Assembly: GCA_052035915.1 (NCBI GenBank)
Contig: JBPOHE010000160.1
Location: 1 to 25,099, forward strand
DNA: 25,099 bases
Direction of reading: 5' to 3'
DNA from: JBPOHE01 sp052035915
GTDB taxonomy: Bacteria; Pseudomonadota; Gammaproteobacteria; Chromatiales; Chromatiaceae
The notes beneath the pieces were generated by a model. That model searched no databases. It saw only the letters and a list, made by a program, of their open reading frames with translations, and was not told where the DNA came from. This document shows, piece after piece, positions 14,936-22,707 of the stretch. Position 1 is the first letter of the stretch. The number at the start of each line of letters is the position of its first letter. Position numbers and translations under genes: made by a program.

Positions 14936-15979
14936 TCAGGCGCGATCGAGCGGGAAGGCGATGACCTCGTCGATCCGTTGTCGGCCCAAGGCCAGCATCA
15001 GCAGCCGATCCACCCCGAGGGCGACCCCGCTGCATGAAGGCAGACCAGCCTCGAGGGCGGCGAGAAAATGCTCGTCCAGGGGCGGCACCTCTTGGCCCGC
15101 TCGACGTCGGGAGTCGGATTCCTGCGCGAAGCGCCGTCTTTGTTCCTGGGCATCGGTCAACTCATGGAAGCCGTTGGCCAGTTCGATACCCTGGACATAG
15201 AGTTCGAAGCGCTCGGCCACCGGGGGTGAGTCCGCCCTGATACGGGCGAGGGAGGCCTTGGTGGCCGGGTAGTCGTAGACGAAACAGAGTCCCTCGCGAC
15301 CAAGCCGGGGCTCGATGCACTGCGTCAAGAGAAGATCGAGCCAATCACCGGCGGTAAGATCGAGTGCGTCGACCCCGGCCAACCCCTGTTCGAGGGCACA
15401 GGCACGCAGCTCCCTGGAGTCCGCCGCGTGGGGATCCAGCCCAAGATACCGGGCGAAGAGATCGCCATAGCTGTGTTTCTCCACCGGTCGATCCGCTCCC
15501 AGAATCCTCTGCGCCAGGGCGGCGACCTCGCCCATCAATCCATGATGATCCCAACCCGGTCGATACCATTCGAGGATGGTGAATTCAGGATTGTGCCAAC
15601 GCCCCGCCTCGCCGTTGCGAAAGGCTTTACAGATCTGATAGATGGGCCCGCTGCCGGCGGCCAGCAGGCGCTTCATGGCGAATTCCGGCGAGGTCTGGAG
15701 ATAGAGGGTCTTGCCCCCGGGGTACAGGGGGCCGAGATAGCGGGTGCGCAGGCTGGCCAGGGTCGGGTCCGGGGTGGGCGCCGAGGCGCAGAGCTGGGTC
15801 TCCACCTCCATGACCCCGGCTTGGCGAAAGAAGTCGCGAATCTCGGCCAGCAACCAGGCGCGCGCCCGCAGGGCGGTTGGATCGGCGCTCGGTTGCCAGG
15901 CCGGTCGGGACCGGCCGGTCGTGGCCTCAGGCCCGGGAGACGTACTCGCCGGTGCGGGTGTCGATGCGGATCTTGTCAC
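14936..15979 (-). CDS. epmA: EF-P--(R)-beta-lysine ligase EpmA
   Basis: A class II lysyl-tRNA-synthetase paralogue (also PoxA/YjeA/GenX) that attaches (R)-beta-lysine to EF-P. The 347-residue frame shows motif 2 (about residues 119-140, FRNGEAGRWHNPEFTILEWY) and motif 3 near the C-terminus (GVALGVDRLLMLAL), plus QGIELANGFHELTDA as in E. coli EpmA; there is no tRNA-anticodon domain. The only usable in-frame initiation codon upstream of the conserved AWQPSA segment is GTG at 15979, which overlaps the end of efp by 53 bases and lacks a visible Shine-Dalgarno; translation probably depends on efp coupling. The true start could be a rare codon closer to AWQPS. The radical-SAM partner epmB is not in the window. 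Confidence 0.92.
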   Translation of the reverse strand: MTRSASTPAPASTSPGPEATTGRSRPAWQPSADPTALRARAWLLAEIRDFFRQAGVMEVETQLCASAPTPDPTLASLRTRYLGPLYPGGKTLYLQTSPEFAMKRLLAAGSGPIYQICKAFRNGEAGRWHNPEFTILEWYRPGWDHHGLMGEVAALAQRILGADRPVEKHSYGDLFARYLGLDPHAADSRELRACALEQGLAGVDALDLTAGDWLDLLLTQCIEPRLGREGLCFVYDYPATKASLARIRADSPPVAERFELYVQGIELANGFHELTDAQEQRRRFAQESDSRRRAGQEVPPLDEHFLAALEAGLPSCSGVALGVDRLLMLALGRQRIDEVIAFPLDRA

Positions 15980-16490
15980 CGATCTGCACGAACAGGGGTA
16001 CGCGGACGCTGGCCCCGGTTTCCATGGTGGCCGGTTTGCCGCCGCCGCTGGAAGTATCGCCCTTGAGGCCGGGATCCGTATCCGTCACCGCCAGCACCAC
16101 GAAGTTCGGTGCCTCGATGGCCAGCGGCGAGTTGTTCCACAGGGTAATGGTGCAGATGTCCTGTTCCTTGATCCATTTCGCGGCGTCGCCCATGGCGGTG
16201 GCATCCGCCGTATATTGCTCGAAGCTTTCCTGATGCATGAAATGCCAGTACTCGCCGTCGCTGTAGAGGTACTGCAAGGGGGTCTCGATCACGTCGGCAC
16301 CTTCCAGGACGTCGCCCGATTTGAAGGTCCGCTCATTGACCCGTCCGGTCTTGAGATTACGTAATTTGACCCGGTTGAAGGCCTGTCCCTTGCCGGGTTT
16401 GACGAATTCGTTTTCGATGATCGAGCATGGGTCCCCGTCCAGCATCACTTTGAGACCCGATTTGAATTCATTGGTGCTATAGGTGGCCAT
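15927..16490 (-). CDS. efp: Translation elongation factor P
   Basis: EF-P rescues ribosomes stalled at consecutive prolines. The 187-residue protein has the three-barrel family layout. The modified lysine is K34 in the loop KPGKGQAF, with lysine rather than the arginine of the EarP-dependent subfamily, consistent with the overlapping epmA. I start it at the ATG at 16490 (MATYSTNEFKSGL): GAGG lies about eight bases upstream and the N-terminus matches the family. A longer frame from 16526 would begin inside the predicted -10 element. The C-terminal coding end overlaps the presumed epmA start. Confidence 0.96.
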   Translation of the reverse strand: MATYSTNEFKSGLKVMLDGDPCSIIENEFVKPGKGQAFNRVKLRNLKTGRVNERTFKSGDVLEGADVIETPLQYLYSDGEYWHFMHQESFEQYTADATAMGDAAKWIKEQDICTITLWNNSPLAIEAPNFVVLAVTDTDPGLKGDTSSGGGKPATMETGASVRVPLFVQIGDKIRIDTRTGEYVSRA

Positions 16491-16524
16491 GTCATCCTCA
16501 CTTGAGAGCCGATGTGCGGCGCGC

Positions 16525-16553
16525 ATGATACCCTGAACCGGGAGCCCTGTCAG
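16525..16553 (-). promoter_or_regulatory. Sigma-70 promoter of efp-epmA
   Basis: On the minus strand CTGACA (16553-16548, five of six bases) and TATCAT (16530-16525, five of six) are separated by exactly 17 bases. Transcription would start near 16518, leaving a leader of about 28 bases before efp. This gives efp-epmA its own promoter, separate from the mch operon 178 bases upstream on the same strand. Confidence 0.65.
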
Positions 16554-16668
16554 ATTCCATGCCGGCTGAAGTGGACCCGAAAACCGGGACCCCGGTCTTC
16601 AAGGACAACGGGATCTCCTCCTATAGTCCGGCCTGACCATCGGCAAAACCATCTGGGGGCGACCTTGG

Positions 16669-17739
16669 TTAGGCATCGCCCCGCCTGGGGATGAGTACCT
16701 GGTAATCGAAGTCGAGCACTACCGCCGGATCATAGCGACCTTCGGCATCCTTGAAGGGGAAGTCGTGGCCGGGGCGATCCTTGGTGGCGACGGTCCGGAT
16801 CCGTAGCACCCCCACATCCTCGTGGCCCGGTAGCGTGGTTTTGTCGAGGACTTCGGACCAGGCATAGATGGTGTCACCGGCGAAGCTCGGCGCGACATGG
16901 CGTCCACCGTTGATCGCCACCAGCTTGAAGGCGTTGCCCAGGCCGTTGAAGGACAGCGACCTGGCCAGGCTGATGATGTGGCCGCCGTAGACGATGCGGC
17001 GACCAAACCGCCCATCTTTTTCCGCATGCTGGTTGAAATGAACCCGGGCGGTGTTCTGATAGAGCCGGGTGGCTAGCATGTGGTCGGCTTCCTCGATGGT
17101 CAGGCCGTCCACATGGTCGATTCGCTCGCCGACCTCGTAGTCCTCCCAGAGGTAGGGACTGCCGGCGAGGGTTCGGTCGTAGCCGCTTAGATCGAGTAGC
17201 GGCGGGACGCTCAGCTCGCTCCCAGCCACGGCCTCCGGGAACTCGGGCACCAGGGGTTCGGGCGCCGGGGCTGACGGATCACGCTTGCGCACCATGACCC
17301 AGCGGCAATAGTCGAGCACCATCTCACCGCGCTGATTGCGGCCGACCGAACGCACATAGACCACGCCGGTCTTGCCGTCCTTGTTCTGTCTGAGTCCGAG
17401 CACGCTGGAGCTGGCGGACAGGGTGTCGCCCGGGTACAGGGGCACGCCGAAGCGGCCCGAGGCATAACCCAGATTGGCGATGGCGTTGAGGGAGATATCT
17501 GGCACCGTTTTGCCGAGCACCAGATGGAAGACCAGCGCATCGTCCGCCGGGGCGTTCGGCAGGCCGAGGGCGCGGGCGAATTCGAGCGAGCTGTTGATGG
17601 CGAACCTGGAACCATAGAGGGCGATATAGAGAGAAACATCGCCTTCGGTGAGGGTTCGTGGCGTGGCGTGGGGGATCTCCTGGCCGACGCGGAAATCCTC
17701 GAAGAAGTGGCCGATCTGGGTTTTGCTGGTCGTTGTCAT
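16669..17739 (-). CDS. mch: Mesaconyl-C1-CoA hydratase (beta-methylmalyl-CoA dehydratase)
   Basis: It interconverts erythro-beta-methylmalyl-CoA and mesaconyl-C1-CoA, the step after Mcl condenses glyoxylate with propionyl-CoA. The 356-residue protein is a double-hotdog MaoC-type hydratase. The N-terminal half contains FFEDFRVGQ, TLTEGDVSLYIALYGSRF and GKTVPDISLNAIANLGYASG; the C-terminal half contains YLWEDYEVGERIDHVDGLTI, YQNTARVHFN and FGRRIVYGGHIISLARSLSF. From memory it is closely similar to Chloroflexus Mch along its length. I start at the ATG at 17739, which gives the family N-terminus; GAGGAG abuts it at unusually tight spacing. ATGs at 17754 and 17778 would extend into mcl. It lies 4 bases after mcl and ends the leftward operon. 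Confidence 0.92.
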   Translation of the reverse strand: MTTTSKTQIGHFFEDFRVGQEIPHATPRTLTEGDVSLYIALYGSRFAINSSLEFARALGLPNAPADDALVFHLVLGKTVPDISLNAIANLGYASGRFGVPLYPGDTLSASSSVLGLRQNKDGKTGVVYVRSVGRNQRGEMVLDYCRWVMVRKRDPSAPAPEPLVPEFPEAVAGSELSVPPLLDLSGYDRTLAGSPYLWEDYEVGERIDHVDGLTIEEADHMLATRLYQNTARVHFNQHAEKDGRFGRRIVYGGHIISLARSLSFNGLGNAFKLVAINGGRHVAPSFAGDTIYAWSEVLDKTTLPGHEDVGVLRIRTVATKDRPGHDFPFKDAEGRYDPAVVLDFDYQVLIPRRGDA

Positions 17740-17743
17740 CTCC

Positions 17744-18787
17744 TCAAAACCCATAGGCCCGCGCCAACTCGGGATCACGTTGGGCGACCAGGCGCGCCAG
17801 ATCGAGGATCACCTTGGCCTGTTTCCAGGTGGCGTCGTCCTGCATCTTGCCGTCGATGAGGACGGCGCCGGTGCCGTCCGGCATGGCCTCCAGGATACGT
17901 TTGGCGAACAGCACCTCCTTGACGTCCGGGCTGAACACCCGCTTGGCGATGGCGATCTGGCCCGGGTGCAGGGTCCAGGCGCCGGCACAGCCGAGCAGGA
18001 AGGCATTACGGAACTGGGATTCGCAGCCGGCCTCGTCCTGGAAATCGCCGAAGGGGCCGTAAAAGGCGCGCAGGCCGCAGGCCATGCAGGCGTCGACCAT
18101 GCGGGCGATGGTGTAATGCCAGAGGTCCTGCTGGGCGAAGCGGCGTTCGCTTTCTCCTGCTACCGGGTCGGAAAGCACGCCGTAGAAGGGGTGTCCTCCG
18201 CCGACGCGGGTGGTCTTCATGCCGCGGGAGGCGGCGAGGTCGGCCGGTCCGAGACTCATGCCGTGCATCCGTGGGCTGGCGGCGGCGATCTCGTTGACGT
18301 TCTTCACCCCCTGGGCGGTCTCCAGCAGGGCATGGATGAGGATGGGTTTGTGGATGTGATGGCGCGCTTCCAGCAGTGCTAACAACTGGTCGACGAAGTG
18401 GATATCCCAGGGGCCTTCCACCTTGGGCAGGATGATGACGTCGACCTTGTCGCCGACGGCGCCGAGGATCTCCATCACATCGTCGAGGAACCAGGGACTG
18501 TTGAGGGCGTTGACCCGGGTCCAGAGCGAGGTGGTGCCCAAGTCCATGGTCCTGGCGACCTCGATGAAACCGGCCCGCGCCGCCGCCTTGGACTCGATGG
18601 GGATGGCGTCTTCCAGGTTGCCGCAGAGCACGTCCACCTGTTTCGCCATCTCCGGGACCTTGGCGCGGATCTTCTCCACCTGGGGTGGGAAGAAATGGAT
18701 CATGCGTTCCGGGCGCACCGGCAACTCGCGAAAGGGCGCCGGGGCGCCGATGGCCAGGGGTTTGTAGAAATGCAGCGGCAACTTCAT
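17744..18787 (-). CDS. mcl: Malyl-CoA / beta-methylmalyl-CoA / citramalyl-CoA lyase
   Basis: A CitE-like lyase of 347 residues, the same size as the trifunctional Chloroflexus Mcl. It would cleave malyl-CoA to acetyl-CoA and glyoxylate, condense glyoxylate with propionyl-CoA to beta-methylmalyl-CoA, and cleave citramalyl-CoA to acetyl-CoA and pyruvate. Visible active-site elements are R91 in SLWTRVNAL, the metal ligand E156 in IHALLETAQGV, and metal ligand D183 in MSLGPADLAASRG; AGAWTLHPGQI is near the C-terminal lid. AGGAG lies about seven bases before the ATG at 18787. It follows the 405-residue CoA-transferase by 33 bases and nearly touches mch. No separate citramalyl-CoA lyase is present, so Mcl would have to perform all three reactions, as in Chloroflexus. 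Confidence 0.94.
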   Translation of the reverse strand: MKLPLHFYKPLAIGAPAPFRELPVRPERMIHFFPPQVEKIRAKVPEMAKQVDVLCGNLEDAIPIESKAAARAGFIEVARTMDLGTTSLWTRVNALNSPWFLDDVMEILGAVGDKVDVIILPKVEGPWDIHFVDQLLALLEARHHIHKPILIHALLETAQGVKNVNEIAAASPRMHGMSLGPADLAASRGMKTTRVGGGHPFYGVLSDPVAGESERRFAQQDLWHYTIARMVDACMACGLRAFYGPFGDFQDEAGCESQFRNAFLLGCAGAWTLHPGQIAIAKRVFSPDVKEVLFAKRILEAMPDGTGAVLIDGKMQDDATWKQAKVILDLARLVAQRDPELARAYGF

Positions 18788-18820
18788 GAGTAGTCTCCTC
18801 GCGTTCGCCTTGGGGTGGGA

Positions 18821-20038
18821 TCAAATCACCCGCTGGGTGCGCAGTTCGTTCAGCTTCTGGTCGGAGAGCCCGAGCAGATCCTGCAATACCTCGTCGGTAT
18901 GCTGGCCGAGTCTGGGACCCAGATGGGCGATGCGGCCCGGGGTCTTGGACAGCCGGGGGATGACGTTGGGGACGATGTAGGTCTCGCCGCGATCGGCGTC
19001 GTCGATCGCCACCAGGTTGCGGCGGGCGTGGAATTGGCGGTCGCCGAAGATGTCGGCGATGCTGTTCAGCGGTCCGACCGGCGCCCCGTTGGCGGTGCAT
19101 CTGGCCAGTATCTCGTCCCGGGGCAGGGAGCCGCACCAGTCGCGCACGATCTCGTTGACGTCCTGACGGTTTTCCAGCCGCGTCTTTTTTTCGCCGTAGA
19201 GGCTGTGGGAGGCGAGTTCCGGGCGGCCCATGGCCTCGGCGAGACGGGCGAACAACTTGTCGGTGGTGCAGGCGATGGCCACCCATTTGCCGTCCTTGGT
19301 GGGGAAATGACCGTAGGGACAACCGCTCTTCATGTGCGGGCCGTGGCGCTCCTCGACGGTGCCGTACATGGCGTAGGCCGGTGCCAGTTCGTCGGTGCAG
19401 CGGAACACGGATTCGTAGAGGGCGGCGTCGATGTATTGGCCGCGCCCGGTGCGCTCCTTGTGGCGCAACGCCAGCAAGACGCCGACACAGCCGTAGAGTC
19501 CGGTGAAATAGTCGCCCAGGGTGGTGGAACCGGCGGTCACCGGGGTGCCCTTGGGCATCCCGGCCAGATAGGTCAGACCGCCCACCGCGTGGGCCACCCG
19601 GGCGAAGCCGGGGCGATCCTTGTAGGGGCCGTTCTGCCCGTAGCCCGAGATCCGCAGCATGACGAGCCCGGGGTTGACCTCCCGCAGCACCTCCCAGCCG
19701 AGACCCCATTTTTCCAGGGTGCCGGGACGGAAGTTCTCCACCACGACGTCGCTCTGGGCCACCAGTTCCTTGAAGAGTCTCACCCCCTCGGGGCGGCGCA
19801 GATCGAGGGTGACGGACTTTTTGTTGCGGCCCTCGCTGATCCAGACCAGGGAATCGCCGGTTCCCGAGGGGGTACCGAAGTTGCGACAGGTGTCGCCGCC
19901 GAGTGGATGTTCGACCTTGAGCACCTCGGCGCCAAATTCGCCGAGGATGGTGGCGCAGTATGGTCCGGCGATCACGGTGGCGACGTCGATGACGCGGATG
20001 CCGGCCAGCGGCAGGGTGTTGGTGGGGGCGTCGGTCAT
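18821..20038 (-). CDS. smtB: Succinyl-CoA:(S)-malate CoA-transferase subunit (CaiB/BaiF family)
   Basis: A class III CoA-transferase of 405 residues that, with its neighbour, is predicted to transfer CoA from succinyl-CoA to malate. The CaiB/BaiF fold is clear: LAGIRVIDVATVIAGPYCAT, GEFGAEVLKVEHP, ENFRPGTLEKWGLG, SGYGQNGPY, and the catalytic aspartate D176 in TTLGDYFTG, which forms the acyl-anhydride intermediate. C-terminal motifs are VGPLNSIADIF and PRLSKTPGRIAHLGPRLGQH. It is paralogous over its whole length to the gene upstream, as the two Smt subunits are. The 33-base gaps on both sides and the neighbouring mcl support the assignment. Which of the pair is A and which is B is uncertain; I rely on size only. 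Other family members use different acids, so context carries much of the weight. Confidence 0.82.
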   Translation of the reverse strand: MTDAPTNTLPLAGIRVIDVATVIAGPYCATILGEFGAEVLKVEHPLGGDTCRNFGTPSGTGDSLVWISEGRNKKSVTLDLRRPEGVRLFKELVAQSDVVVENFRPGTLEKWGLGWEVLREVNPGLVMLRISGYGQNGPYKDRPGFARVAHAVGGLTYLAGMPKGTPVTAGSTTLGDYFTGLYGCVGVLLALRHKERTGRGQYIDAALYESVFRCTDELAPAYAMYGTVEERHGPHMKSGCPYGHFPTKDGKWVAIACTTDKLFARLAEAMGRPELASHSLYGEKKTRLENRQDVNEIVRDWCGSLPRDEILARCTANGAPVGPLNSIADIFGDRQFHARRNLVAIDDADRGETYIVPNVIPRLSKTPGRIAHLGPRLGQHTDEVLQDLLGLSDQKLNELRTQRVI

Positions 20039-20071
20039 GGTGTTTCTCGTCAGGCTGTCGATTCGATGGGA

Positions 20072-21340
20072 TCAGATGATGCGCTGCTGGCGCAGGGCGG
20101 TGATCTCGGCGGCGGTCAGTTCGAGCAGTTCGCGCATGACCTCGTAGGTGGCGTTGCCGAGTCGGGGGCCGAGATTGGTGATGCGTCCCGGGGTCTCGGA
20201 GAGGCTGGGCACCACCCCGGGCATCACCACCTGGCCCAGACCCTCCTCCTCCATCTCGAACAGATTGCCGCGTGCCTTGAAGTGCTCGTCGGCAAAGATA
20301 TCGGCGATACTGTTGAGCTTGCCGACCGGCACCTGCTTGGCGATGCAGAGTTCCAGGAGTGCCTCGCAATCCAGCGTGGCCGCCCATTCGGTGACGATGG
20401 CGATCACCTCCTTACTGGCGGCCAGCCGCTTGCGCTGCTCGCCATAGAGCGAAGTCGACGCCAGTTCGGGGCGTCCCATGGCCTCGGCGAAGCGTTCGAA
20501 CATCTTGTCATTGGTGCAGGCGATGGCCACCCAATGGCCATCCTTGGTGCGGAAATGACCGTGGGGGACGGCGACGAAGCTGCCGGCGCCTTCCCGTTCC
20601 CGCACCTTGCCGAACAGCCCATAGACGGTAGCCATCTCGTCGAGCTGGCGGAACACCGCCTCATAGATGCCGATGTCGACGACCTGGCCGGAGCCGGTTT
20701 CTTCCTTGTGGCGCAGGGCGATCAACACGCCGATGACGCCGTAGAGGCTGGAGATATAGTCGCCGAGGGGGGCGATACCCGGTACCACCGGGGTTTCGCC
20801 GGGAAAACCGGCGAGATAGGACAGCCCGCCGAAACCGTGGGAGATATGGGCGAAGGCGGTGCGACGCCGATAGGGGCCGGTCTGACCATAGCCGGAGACG
20901 CGCAACATCACCAGTCCCGGATTGGCCTGGCTCAGCACATCCCAACCCAGGCCCCAGCTCTCCATGGTGCCGGGGCGGAAGTTCTCCACCAGGACATCGG
21001 ACTTGGCGATCAGCTTGGTGAAAAGCTCGACGCCCTTGGGGCGGCGCAGATCCAGGGTGACCGATTTGCGGTTGCGTGCCTCGCTCAGCCAGGCCAGGGA
21101 GGCATCGTCCCGCTTGGTGGGGGTGCCGAAGCGGCGCATCGGGTCGCCACCGATGGGGTACTCGACCTTGAGCACCTCGGCGCCGAACTCGCCGAGGATG
21201 GAGGCGGCATAAGGCCCGGCGAGAAAGGTGCCGACGTCGATGACGCGGAGGCCGGACAGCGGCAGGGGGGTGTCCGTACTCCTCGGCGGGTCGGGGGTGC
21301 TGGGGACTGGTCCGGTGGGATCTTCTTCAATGGGTGGCAC
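20072..21340 (-). CDS. smtA: Succinyl-CoA:(S)-malate CoA-transferase subunit (CaiB/BaiF family), longer paralogue
   Basis: A 422-residue class III CoA-transferase, first gene of the leftward operon and presumed partner of the 405-residue subunit. It has LSGLRVIDVGTFLAGPYAAS, ENFRPGTMESWGLG, SGYGQTGPY and the catalytic aspartate D194 in APLGDYISSLYG. A proline-rich extension of about 27 residues precedes the conserved core. The start is GTG at 21340, supported by AGGGAG nine bases upstream, so the extension is probably translated. Extended identity to the downstream paralogue (for instance the stretch around FRPGT and the SIADIF-containing C-terminal half) points to tandem duplication. The A/B labelling is provisional. 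Confidence 0.82.
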   Translation of the reverse strand: MPPIEEDPTGPVPSTPDPPRSTDTPLPLSGLRVIDVGTFLAGPYAASILGEFGAEVLKVEYPIGGDPMRRFGTPTKRDDASLAWLSEARNRKSVTLDLRRPKGVELFTKLIAKSDVLVENFRPGTMESWGLGWDVLSQANPGLVMLRVSGYGQTGPYRRRTAFAHISHGFGGLSYLAGFPGETPVVPGIAPLGDYISSLYGVIGVLIALRHKEETGSGQVVDIGIYEAVFRQLDEMATVYGLFGKVREREGAGSFVAVPHGHFRTKDGHWVAIACTNDKMFERFAEAMGRPELASTSLYGEQRKRLAASKEVIAIVTEWAATLDCEALLELCIAKQVPVGKLNSIADIFADEHFKARGNLFEMEEEGLGQVVMPGVVPSLSETPGRITNLGPRLGNATYEVMRELLELTAAEITALRQQRII

Positions 21341-21472
21341 AGCGGGTTTCTCCCTGTTGTGGTGGGGCGCCGCCTCTTGTAGTGGATCAGGGAAATCCGC
21401 CTACATCTGGTCAAGGGCGCGGATATAGGCTATCAGAATAGCCCAAACCCACTCTGTTGGAGAAAGATTAAA
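21341..21472. promoter_or_regulatory. Divergent control region between the two bicycle operons
   Basis: These 132 bases separate the leftward smtA operon from the rightward mct-meh operon and must hold both promoters. A perfect palindrome GGCTAT-CAGA-ATAGCC lies at 21428-21443, about 30 bases before the mct GTG, well placed for an operator. Promoter hexamers are weak: TGGTCA (21408-21413) with TATCAG (21431-21436) for mct at 17-base spacing is only a candidate, and it would overlap the palindrome. Confidence 0.45.
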
Positions 21473-22699
21473 GTGAATCAGCTCCTGAAAGGTCTCCGCA
21501 TCATCGAGGGCGCCGCCTTCGTCGCCGCGCCCCTGTGCGGAATGACCCTGGCCCAACTCGGCGCGGACGTGATCCGCTTCGATCCCCTGGAAGGCGGACT
21601 CGATGCCCGGCGCTGGCCGCTGAACGACTCGGGCAGGAGTCTCTACTGGGCCGGACTCAACAAGGGCAAGCGTTCGCTCGCCGTCGATACGCGGAGCGCC
21701 GAGGGACGGGAACTGATCACGGCCCTGATCACCGCCCCCGGCGAGGGCAACGGCCTCTTTCTCACCAATTTCCCCGCCAGCGGCTGGCTCGGCTACGAGT
21801 CTCTGCGCCAACGCCGCCAGGATCTCATCATGATGAACATCACCGGCAATCCCGACGGTAGCTCGGCGGTGGACTACACGGTGAACTGCGCCCTGGGCTT
21901 CCCCTTCGTCACCGGTCCGGCCCATGAGGCGGCCCCGGTTAATCATGTCCTGCCCGCCTGGGACGCCATCACCGGCCTCACCGCAGCCATGGGCCTGCTC
22001 GCCGCGGAACGGCACCGTCGTCTCAGCGGCGAAGGTCAATTCATCAAACTCCCACTGGCGGACGTCGCCTTCGCCATGACCGCCAATCTGGGCTATATCG
22101 CCGAGGTGCAGATCAACCACGGCGAGCGCCGGAGTTGTGGCAATTACCTCTACGGCGCCTATGGTGCCGAGTTCGAGACGGCGGACCAACGCCGACTCTA
22201 TGTGGTGGCCATCACCAAACGGCAGTGGGAGGAATTGGCCAAGGCGACCGGGTTGGGGGACCAGTTCGCCCGGCTCGGCGCCCGGCTGGATCTGGATCTC
22301 GGCCAGGAAGGGAATCGTTTCCTCGCCCGGGAGTCGATCTCGGCGCTGCTGGCGCCCTGGTTTGGTCAGCGAACCCTGGAAAGGATCGCGCGCACTTTCA
22401 CTGGTACCGGGGTGTGCTGGGGACCCTACCAGAGCTTCCAGCAGATGGTCGCCGAGGATCCCCGGTGTTCGACGGCCAACCCGCTGTTCTCCATGGTGGA
22501 GCAACCCGGCATTGGGACTTACCTGGTGCCCGGCTCCCCGCTCGAATTCACCGCCATCGCCCGGGAGACGCCGAAACCGGCCCCCCGGCTCGGCGAGCAT
22601 ACGGATGAAATCCTCGCCGAGGGGCTCGGCTTGTCCCAGGCGGAGATCGGTCGGCTGCGGGACGCCCGAATCGTCGCCGGTCCGATCGAACTCGAATAG
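21473..22699 (+). CDS. mct: Mesaconyl-CoA C1-C4 CoA-transferase
   Basis: A CaiB/BaiF-family enzyme that moves CoA intramolecularly from the C1 to the C4 carboxyl of mesaconate. The 408-residue protein follows the Chloroflexus Mct sequence as I remember it: GLRIIEGAAFVAAPLCGMTL, ADVIRFDPLEGGLD, YWAGLNKGKRSLAVD, LTNFPASGWLGYESL, NHVLPAWDAITG with catalytic D164, SNP-free ending VEQPGIGTYLVPGSPLEF and APRLGEHTDEIL. It lacks the FRPG segment seen in SmtA/B, which separates it from the general CaiB group. The GTG at 21473 has GGAGA about ten bases upstream. It heads a two-gene operon with meh, transcribed away from smtA. Confidence 0.92.
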   Translation: MNQLLKGLRIIEGAAFVAAPLCGMTLAQLGADVIRFDPLEGGLDARRWPLNDSGRSLYWAGLNKGKRSLAVDTRSAEGRELITALITAPGEGNGLFLTNFPASGWLGYESLRQRRQDLIMMNITGNPDGSSAVDYTVNCALGFPFVTGPAHEAAPVNHVLPAWDAITGLTAAMGLLAAERHRRLSGEGQFIKLPLADVAFAMTANLGYIAEVQINHGERRSCGNYLYGAYGAEFETADQRRLYVVAITKRQWEELAKATGLGDQFARLGARLDLDLGQEGNRFLARESISALLAPWFGQRTLERIARTFTGTGVCWGPYQSFQQMVAEDPRCSTANPLFSMVEQPGIGTYLVPGSPLEFTAIARETPKPAPRLGEHTDEILAEGLGLSQAEIGRLRDARIVAGPIELE

Positions 22700-22707
22700 G
22701 CGCGGCC

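Noticed and set aside
16491..16526. Upstream extension of efp (12 extra residues)
   Set aside because: It would begin within the predicted -10 element and does not match EF-P N-termini; the ATG at 16490 has a proper ribosome-binding site.
18006..20387. 793-codon minus-strand frame spanning smtB and mcl in another register
   Set aside because: Arg/His/Pro-rich out-of-frame shadow of genuine genes on the same strand, with no recognisable domain.
21331..21350. Sigma-54-like TGGCAC motif near the smtA start
   Set aside because: It lacks the matching TTGC at the required spacing and overlaps the start codon.
18815..21382. 855-codon open frame on the plus strand across the two smt genes
   Set aside because: It is antisense to two clear CaiB/BaiF genes. 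Its repetitive Gly/Ala/Asp/His-rich translation is what a high-GC third-position bias produces opposite real genes.
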